DNA of 6,414 nt from a bacterium. GTDB lineage: Bacteria > DYJV01 > JALVYZ01. The number at the start of each line of letters is the position of its first letter. The first letter of the stretch is position 1. The notes below the pieces were generated by a model. The model ran no database searches, had not been told where the DNA came from, and saw only the letters and a program-made list of their open reading frames with translations. Shown here piece after piece: positions 5,387-6,414 of the stretch. The stretch spans positions 1 through 6,414 of the forward strand of contig JALVYZ010000419.1 in assembly GCA_027037705.1 (NCBI GenBank), read 5' to 3'. A program made the position numbers and the translations under genes.

Positions 5387-6414
5387 CTATCCATTTAAAA
5401 TCTTCATTATTTCTTGAAAATTATCAATCAATGATTGACCTTTTTTCTCAAGCTCTTCCTTATATTTTTCAAAATCTTCAATTGGTTTTCTTGCAACATT
5501 GTCGTCCATTGCTGCCTTAGCAACACCAACTGCCATTCTTGTTAAAACCCTTGGGTCAAATGGTTTTGGAATAATATAGTTAGGTCCAAATTCTAATTTA
5601 TCAACATTATAAGCTTTTAATACAAATTCAGGTACTTCCTCTTTTGCTAAATCGGCTAATGCCTTAACTGCAGCAAGTTTCATATTTGGAGTTATTTTTT
5701 TTGCTCTTACATCTAAAGCACCTCTAAACAAAAATGGAAAGCATAAAACATTATTTACCTGATTAGGATAATCACTTCTACCTGTTGCAACTATAGCATC
5801 TTTCCTGACCTCATAAACTTTTTCAGGCCTAATCTCTGGATCAGGATTTGCCATTGCCATTATAACAGGTTTATCAGCCATTGTTTTTACCATTTCTTGA
5901 GTAACTACATCTTTTTTTGAAACACCAATAAATAAATCTGCACCTACAAAAGCCTCAGCAAGTGTTCTTGCATTTGTATCATTTGCAAATTCTTCTTTAT
6001 ATTTGTTCATTCCTGCTTCTCTGCCTTTGTAGATAACTCCTTTTGAGTCACACATAATTATATTCTCTTTTTTAGCACCAGCTGTTACAAGCATCTTTGC
6101 TATGGCAATTCCAGCTGCTCCTGCACCATTCATTACAATTTTAACATTATCAATTTTTTTACCTACTATCTCTAATGCATTTACAACTGCTGCAGTTACA
6201 ATAACAGCTGTACCATGCTGGTCATCATGAAACACTGGGATATCTACCAAATCTATTAATTTTTCTTCAATATAGAAACATTCTGGAGCCTTTATATCTT
6301 CAAGATTAATTCCACCAAAAGTTGGAGCTATTAATTTACAAACTTTAATAACTTCATCAGGATCTTGAGAATCTACTTCAATATCAAATACATTAACATC
6401 AGCAAATCTTTTAA
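5387..6414 (-). CDS. Malic enzyme (NAD-type malate dehydrogenase, decarboxylating), N-terminus cut by window end
   Basis: The frame stays open to the end of the window. It gives 341 visible C-terminal residues ending at TAG 5389-5387; probably 40-110 N-terminal residues, including the catalytic Tyr/Lys region, are missing. The enzyme converts malate to pyruvate and CO2 with reduction of NAD(P). Visible motifs, numbered from the first complete codon, are GGINLEDI (33-40), whose Glu38-Asp39 are metal ligands, and HDDQHGT (62-68), whose Asp64 is the third. NGAGAAG (95-101) is the dinucleotide loop, followed by MCDSKG with Asp122, which suggests NAD rather than NADP. ANPDPEI (188-194), NQVNNVL (217-223) and FRGALDV (229-235) are also conserved. 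The type is the short bacterial form with no phosphotransacetylase domain, since the protein ends soon after the malic-enzyme fold. A TTG at 6250 is not a real start, because conserved sequence continues upstream. The gene converges on transketolase and shares its terminator. Confidence 0.95.
   Translation of the reverse strand, partial: KRFADVNVFDIEVDSQDPDEVIKVCKLIAPTFGGINLEDIKAPECFYIEEKLIDLVDIPVFHDDQHGTAVIVTAAVVNALEIVGKKIDNVKIVMNGAGAAGIAIAKMLVTAGAKKENIIMCDSKGVIYKGREAGMNKYKEEFANDTNARTLAEAFVGADLFIGVSKKDVVTQEMVKTMADKPVIMAMANPDPEIRPEKVYEVRKDAIVATGRSDYPNQVNNVLCFPFLFRGALDVRAKKITPNMKLAAVKALADLAKEEVPEFVLKAYNVDKLEFGPNYIIPKPFDPRVLTRMAVGVAKAAMDDNVARKPIEDFEKYKEELEKKGQSLIDNFQEIMKILNG

Noticed and set aside
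6248-6250. TTG as the start codon of malic enzyme.
   Set aside because: Conserved malic-enzyme sequence, including the Glu-Asp metal ligands in GGINLEDI, continues in frame upstream to the window end.

Overview
This window is an AT-rich stretch (roughly 30% G+C by eye) of bacterial chromosome. It carries six protein-coding genes, two of them cut by the window edges, and very little intergenic space. An O-antigen-ligase-type membrane protein points to a Gram-negative cell envelope. The genes themselves (HisF, transketolase, malic enzyme, a LOG-family nucleotide hydrolase, an HDAC-family deacetylase) are widespread and do not fix the phylum. A low-GC, possibly anaerobic or thermophilic Gram-negative lineage is plausible, but that is a guess.

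Layout: (1) positions 1-621, plus strand: the C-terminal part of a histone-deacetylase-superfamily enzyme with an unusual extension carrying two CxxC pairs. (2) 629-1750, minus: an O-antigen ligase / Wzy-type polymerase, convergent with gene 1 and only 7 bases from it. (3) 1760-1846: two unrelated degenerate arrays of 7-base units filling most of the gap upstream of the ligase and running up to the hisF stop codon. (4) 1845-2627, minus: hisF. (5) 2628-2748: a divergent intergenic region with a good sigma70-type promoter reading to the right. (6) 2749-5362, plus: a two-gene operon of a LOG-family phosphoribohydrolase and a single-chain transketolase, with the reading frames overlapping by 8 bases. 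(7) 5347-5375: an 11-bp perfect hairpin whose loop contains the transketolase stop codon, a likely shared terminator for the convergent genes. (8) 5387-6414, minus: NAD-type malic enzyme, cut at its N-terminus by the window end.

How the genes fit together: most are housekeeping carbon and nucleotide metabolism. The LOG protein is expected to release ribose 5-phosphate from nucleoside monophosphates, and transketolase uses ribose 5-phosphate, so their tight overlap makes metabolic sense. Malic enzyme supplies pyruvate and reduced cofactor but is transcribed separately. hisF stands apart from other his genes within this window. I see no phage, insertion sequence, CRISPR array, tRNA, rRNA or defence system. 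The least ordinary items are the heptamer arrays, the cysteine-bearing tail on the deacetylase, and the LOG-transketolase coupling. No gap exceeds about 125 bases. I found no convincing evidence of a previously undescribed system.
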